Part shown: positions 59,395 through 64,000 of the stretch, one piece after another | Position numbering within the stretch: position 1 is the stretch's first letter | Layout of the letters: every line of letters begins with the position of its first letter | DNA from: Boswellia sacra | Taxonomy: Eukaryota; Streptophyta; Magnoliopsida; Sapindales; Burseraceae | Length of the DNA stretch: 64,000 nt | Direction of reading: 5' to 3' | NCBI GenBank assembly: GCA_013180625.2 | Contig: SNVD02009651.1 | Coordinates: forward strand, 62,001 to 126,000 | Made by a program: the position numbers and the translations under genes | Notes under the pieces: model-generated | Database searches by the model: none | Told to the model about the DNA's origin: nothing | The model's input: only the letters and a program-made list of their open reading frames with translations

Positions 59395-61717
59395 ATGGAT
59401 CTGCTTTGCAACGCATACGGCACTACCTCCGACGATGAAACCGAACCCGAAATCAAACCCGAACTACAACCCGATTGTCAAAATCACATCTTTCCTCCAT
59501 CAAAGCGCCCCAGACCCGATTACCTGTATCCCCTTTCGAAGCCCCAGCATGCGCCGCACCCCAACCAACGATGTTCAAGTCTTCAAGGCGGAGCTCCGGT
59601 TGCTGGCAGATACATATCAAAGAGAGAGCGCGTTATGGCTTCCACTGTTTCCACCGCTCCTGAGCCTATCCCGAGCCTGGACCCGAGTGCCCCTGCTGTC
59701 AGTGCACAAGGTATTAGCTTTCTTTCGTCTAGTTATTGCTTAATGGTTAGTGTAGCATTAAAAGTGCTTTTAATTTCCTAGTTTTGTGCATTTAACTTAA
59801 CAATTGTGAAAGAAATGCTTTTGACTCACTTGGGCATTTTTATTTTTTTATTTTTATTTTTTATATTCTTCTGTTGTTCGTATTTAATTGTAAGATAGGG
59901 ATGAATAGATGAACAGATGTCTATATATCTGTATCCATGTAGGAGTGACATGAAGGCATTGGAGAATGGAAGTTGTACAGAAGTGTCTAGCTGTATGAGA
60001 GGGTTTATTTAAGATTTTTGGACGAGGGTTTCTGTATTTGTGTAGTGTGAAGAGTTCAATTAGTGTTTGAACAACTACATTTTCAAGTTTGATGTAAAAG
60101 ATTTTTCAGAAGTACACGAGAAATTGGTTTATAACTTGTTGCAATTTTTTTTTAGATGAATTTTTTGTGCATTATTTTTCTAGGTTATGAATTTCATCAC
60201 TAAATTGCTACAATTTGTGGTTTACCGTGGTTGTAGATGGATATTAAATTTATAACCCTATTGATAGTGTTTCACCTAGTTGTCAAAGAGTAATACCTAT
60301 CATTTTTTGGTGTAAGTCCAGCTGACAAAATTAAGTCGAAATTTTTTAATCTTGATAAAGGGAGTAGATATTAATCAACTATACTACGGAAATAGAGGGA
60401 AAGCAGTGGGAGTTAGATTATTTCTACTTAGTCTGGAATTAATCTGCGTTGCTGCCAAAATTGATTTTAGAGGTCTATGAGATTCATATTGAATAAATAT
60501 GTTGTAAGCAAATGCATAGACAAAATAAGTGGATCCAGTTTTGGTGCAATAATAATATTCTGAGGCTGCATGGCACAAATGTGTGTGATCAGTTGGGATT
60601 ATATGTCGATTACCGCTTGTAAAATTCAACTTTGGTGGGATATGTGATGGATAATTGTTTATGGAAACAATTTTTGCACATCTATGATGCTTCAATTGTG
60701 TTTTATGTTGAATCTTGTTCTTCTGGTAGAGATTTGTTTCTTCACTAGTGCATTTCATCTTTGTTGCAGTCCTCGGAAGTATTTCAGATTCAGATTTACC
60801 ACGTGATATTTTTTCATCATTGAGACATCGGCAGAAGGGCCATGCACAACAAAGCAGAGTTTCTGGAAAGCTGTCTTCAGCTCTTTCTAGCCACCGAAAG
60901 GCTGTAAATGCTATACAGTGGTCACCAAATCATGGTATGCTTTAATTATTGGTAAATAGTTGAAATGATGTTCTCCTTTCCACGCCTCCACCTCTTTTAT
61001 TTTGTTTCATTTTTTCCCCTTAATTTTCTTGTAACTTTGTATCTGAATCTGGCCATGGATGTTAAGATGCTTATGCAATGTCCCTTCAGTTAATTTCCTA
61101 TTGGATTGATTGAGTTTCAGCCTTTCAGGGCATTGGTTCCTAGTATTTATGTTGAAGTGTTAGTTGTTAAAGTATTTGCTTATTTATTATATTGCTGGCC
61201 TTATTGATCTGTTTATTAGAGTTAGTCTGCAGCTCATCTTCTTGCATCTGCCAGCATGGATCAAACAATCTGCGTATGGAATGTCTGGAGTAGACATCAG
61301 AAGTTAGCACGTGTATTTAACTTCCACAATGCAGCGGTGAATGATGTCAAATGGTCACAGCAAGGACTTTCAGTGCTTTCTTGCGGCTATGACTGCTTGT
61401 CGAGGTTAGTTGATGTTGAAAAAGGGATAGAGACACAGAATTTTAAGGAGGAACAGGTTGTTAGAGTTGTAAAGTTCCATCCGGACAACTCCAACATCTT
61501 CCTTTCTGCGGGATCAAAGGGCTCCCTAAGATTGTGGGACGTTAGAACTGGCAAGATTGTACATGAATACATTCGAAGTCTGGGTCCAATTCTTGATGTT
61601 GAATTTACCATCAATGGAAGGCAGTTTATCTCTTCCAGTGACGTATCTGGAGTCAACATGAGTGAGAATTCTGTTATCATTTGGGATATCTCGCGAGAGG
61701 TTCCATTGTCTAATCAA
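59395..61717 (+). CDS. WDR25-like WD40-repeat protein, 5' part (exons 1-3)
   Basis: WD40 proteins form a beta-propeller that acts as a protein-binding scaffold; the WDR25 type is conserved but poorly characterised. Exons are 59395-59710, 60770-60934 and 61233-61717, with GT-AG introns and agreeing phases (1, 1, 0), giving 322 residues so far. The start is the ATG at 59395 (MDLLCNAYGTTSDDETEPEI), the usual N-terminus of plant members; the frame stays open upstream, but that part looks non-coding. WD repeats begin at HRKAVNAIQWSPNHAHLLAS ASMDQTICVWN and continue with NDVKWSQQGLSVLSCGYDC, VVKFHPDNSNIFLSAGSKGS and SSSDVSGVNMSENSVIIWDI. After LSNQ the gene must continue, but no further exon was recognised in the last 2.3 kb. 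No damage is seen in the present part. Confidence 0.93.
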
Positions 61718-64000
61718 GTAAGAGTTTCCTCCAGCATATTCTTCTTTAGTCAGAATTGTTAACTATGTCCTTGGCTCCCCCCTCTTTCCATTTAGAAGTC
61801 ATATTACAGCTGTATTTCCATTTTTATATTCCTAAGTCACCCATATGAACCTTCTGAACCTTTTTAAAGAATTCTATTTATTGTTAAAAAAGCTATTATA
61901 TATTGATGAAATTTTTATTGTTTAAAGAGTGATAAACAGCAAACCAATTTGCTAAGCATTTGTAAGCAAAGAATTGGGGATGCTGATCTTTTTTGACTAG
62001 CACACTTCCTGAGTCGAGTAGACTTCGCCTGAATTTACCAAGGGGTATCCTTCGGCAGTAGCAAGATCATTTTCCCCACTCCTCTTTTTATTCATTTATT
62101 ATATTTAAATTTATTTATTTATTTATTGGCTAAGAAACAAACTCTTGCTGATTTGTTGTTGATCTACATCTTTCTTTCACTTCTTGTAGATAGACAAAGT
62201 AAATTAGTGGTTGCTTAACACATAATGGTTTTCCTTTCATACTTTTTATGCTAAATTCTTGAATGTAGACTGCCTGGTTCTACTTTAGCCATCATGTATC
62301 TTGTGGATTTATCTCGTGAGTGATGATTGGAAGGATGATTGCTTATCCACAGATGGGGAAAGTCCTCCACTAAAGATTCTCCGCTCCATTCACTTTTCTG
62401 TGGATTGTTTGCTCTCTGCTCAGCTTGTTATATTAATTCTGAAAATAGGTGGCTACTGAATCAAACTGTGATTCAAATATTATGTTCTGCTTAAATTGAA
62501 GACACAAGCTCAAAGATTCCCTTTCCCATTTTGCCTCACAAAATTTGATGACTTATTTGCAGGTCAAACTATAATCCTAATCATTCTAATTGCTTAAACA
62601 GATGCAGGACTTAATATGTCACTTGCAGTCTAATGGATTAATTGTATTCCATGTCAAATAATGATTTTTTTGGTTAGGCTAGATATGATAACTCTTGCCT
62701 TTTCAATTGTTAGGATTTAAGTTCTGATTCACATACAGAGAGTCTGCTAGCAAATAATTAAAATAATAATAATAAGCTGAGTGAGCTAAAATGATAATGT
62801 CGATATAAACAGGGGTTGACAAGTTAAAAAAAAAATTGTAGATAGGAATAGTGGATAATTAGTAGTAACTGTTGGGAACAAGACGACAATGATGGTAAGT
62901 CTAAAACATGTCAAGAGCAGCTGTTGACTAAACTGGTGACTAAACTGGTGAGAGTACTCGATATAGTTTATGTCAAAATGTTGCTAGGAAATGTGATCAC
63001 TGAAAACCTCCAATGTTAGATGTTGCTCTTTTGTTGCTGCACGTGCGCTTCTCAAAAGCCTTGAAGGATGGAGGCCTTATTAGAATTAAGACATGATTTG
63101 TCTACTTCAAAACTTGAAATGGCTTGAGACAGATTTATGCTGTTAGAAACATAAATAATACAATTTTATAATTTACTCTTCTTGTTTATATATATGTTGT
63201 GTATATATAAAGGCATTCTAGGTGAAATGAGTGACCTTTGTTGTTATATATTTCTGCTTCCTTAGGACAATTTAATTTTTATTTAATATATTGCCAACTT
63301 TGTGTGCAAATTTACTTGTATCCTTGCTTGCACGCACACTTAGTTATGCCTTTTCTTTAACTTTTTGCAAGTATTGTTTAGTCATGAAGACTGGATGTGG
63401 CAGCGAGATATACTGGTTTCAAGGATAGCAATTTTACACTAAGGAACTTCTTTTTAATTATTATTATTTTATTTTATTTGTGTCTAAATTGATATAATGA
63501 TTGTCTTAAATGTGAGGTGCTGAAATTGCTTCTGGAATTCTTATTGCTTTCTAAATTTGCATATTTGGTAAAGAATTTAGGAAATAAATCGATTTTAGAA
63601 TGAATAAATTCATCATAGTTTGTTTGGGCATCATTTATCTTTTCTCACCTTTTTGGTAGTCCAATTGCAAAGCCTTATCGTTCAGATTTGAGAATATAAT
63701 CAATCTTATTTGTAAATAACCTTTTGCACTGCTTTCTGTACTCAACTCTAACCATCAAAACCTCATCAAAATTTTAATTGAGGTTGAACACTTTATAAAA
63801 TAAACTTACAATATACATAAGGTTTAAATATATGTTTAATCTATTGTCTACAGATCCAAAACACTGCTGGGAAGCACCTTGTGATAACCTCAAAATTATT
63901 GATCTTATGACCCTGATAGATGCACCAATGAGTTTTATGAGTGAGGTAGCAAAATTTGACTGTCCAAGTTGGCATTCAAGTAATGGAATTTTTTTATAGC
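61718..64000 (+). other. long intron of the WDR25-like gene (3' end not in window)
   Basis: It starts at a GTAAGAG donor after exon 3. I searched the region by eye for the next WD40 exon (the family continues with a conserved propeller blade) and found none. A short stretch at about 63855-63960 is less AT-rich, but no translation fits WDR25. No clear transposon ends were found. Confidence 0.5.

Noticed and set aside
1..64000. CRISPR arrays, tRNA or rRNA genes, bacterial-type operons
   Set aside because: None seen; the tandem arrays have no direct-repeat/spacer pattern and the window is plant nuclear DNA.

Overview
The window is nuclear DNA from a flowering plant, almost certainly a eudicot. 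It is AT-rich, its genes have many short introns with GT-AG borders, and its repeats are plant-type (Athila-like Ty3/Gypsy, Mutator, CACTA, hAT, MITEs). Protein resemblance of the genes and gene fragments points to a rosid, perhaps Sapindales, but that last step is a weak inference.

Three host genes are supported. At the left edge is the 3' part of an FQR1-like NAD(P)H:quinone oxidoreductase (plus strand, 1155-2392, first exon outside the window). A complete seven-exon bHLH112/bHLH123-type transcription factor lies on the minus strand (10014-7818). At the right edge is the 5' part of a WDR25-like WD40 protein (plus strand, 59395-61717, continuing beyond the window). The DNA from about 2.4 to 17.9 kb is mostly single-copy-looking AT-rich intergenic sequence with small inverted-repeat elements.

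From 17.9 to 59.3 kb the window is a block of transposable elements, several with boundaries fixable to the base. (1) A 1.35-kb Pack-MULE-like element, 17890-19237, has an exact 9-bp target duplication. (2) An old Ty3/Gypsy element, 20720-27358, has a decayed gag and a 1.4-kb insertion in its left LTR. (3) Two minisatellite arrays occupy 27359-28115. (4) An Athila-type element, 28974-40140, has a perfect 5-bp duplication (CTAAA). It carries decayed gag, protease, RT, RNase H and integrase and, between integrase and the 3' LTR, an intronless almost full-length copy of a LONELY GUY (LOG) cytokinin-activating enzyme gene. (5) A 17.5-kb Mutator-like element, 40568-58048, has an exact 9-bp duplication (TAAAATAAA), a broken mudrA-type transposase, and a convergent GRF-zinc-finger/membrane-segment ORF. 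It has been invaded by an 8.4-kb CACTA-like element (41477-49873) and by nested hAT-like elements (53828-57630). The CACTA-like element carries a second mudrA C-terminal fragment and a multi-exon antisense fragment of the microtubule-associated gene CLASP. (6) A further inverted-repeat element with an internal minisatellite (58079-59312) ends about 80 bp before the WDR25-like start codon.

The elements are broken by stops and frameshifts. Many stops look like CGA to TGA or CAG/CAA to TAG/TAA changes, as expected from deamination of methylated cytosine. The most unusual features are the cDNA-like LOG gene inside a Gypsy element and the large nested Mutator element holding CLASP exons.
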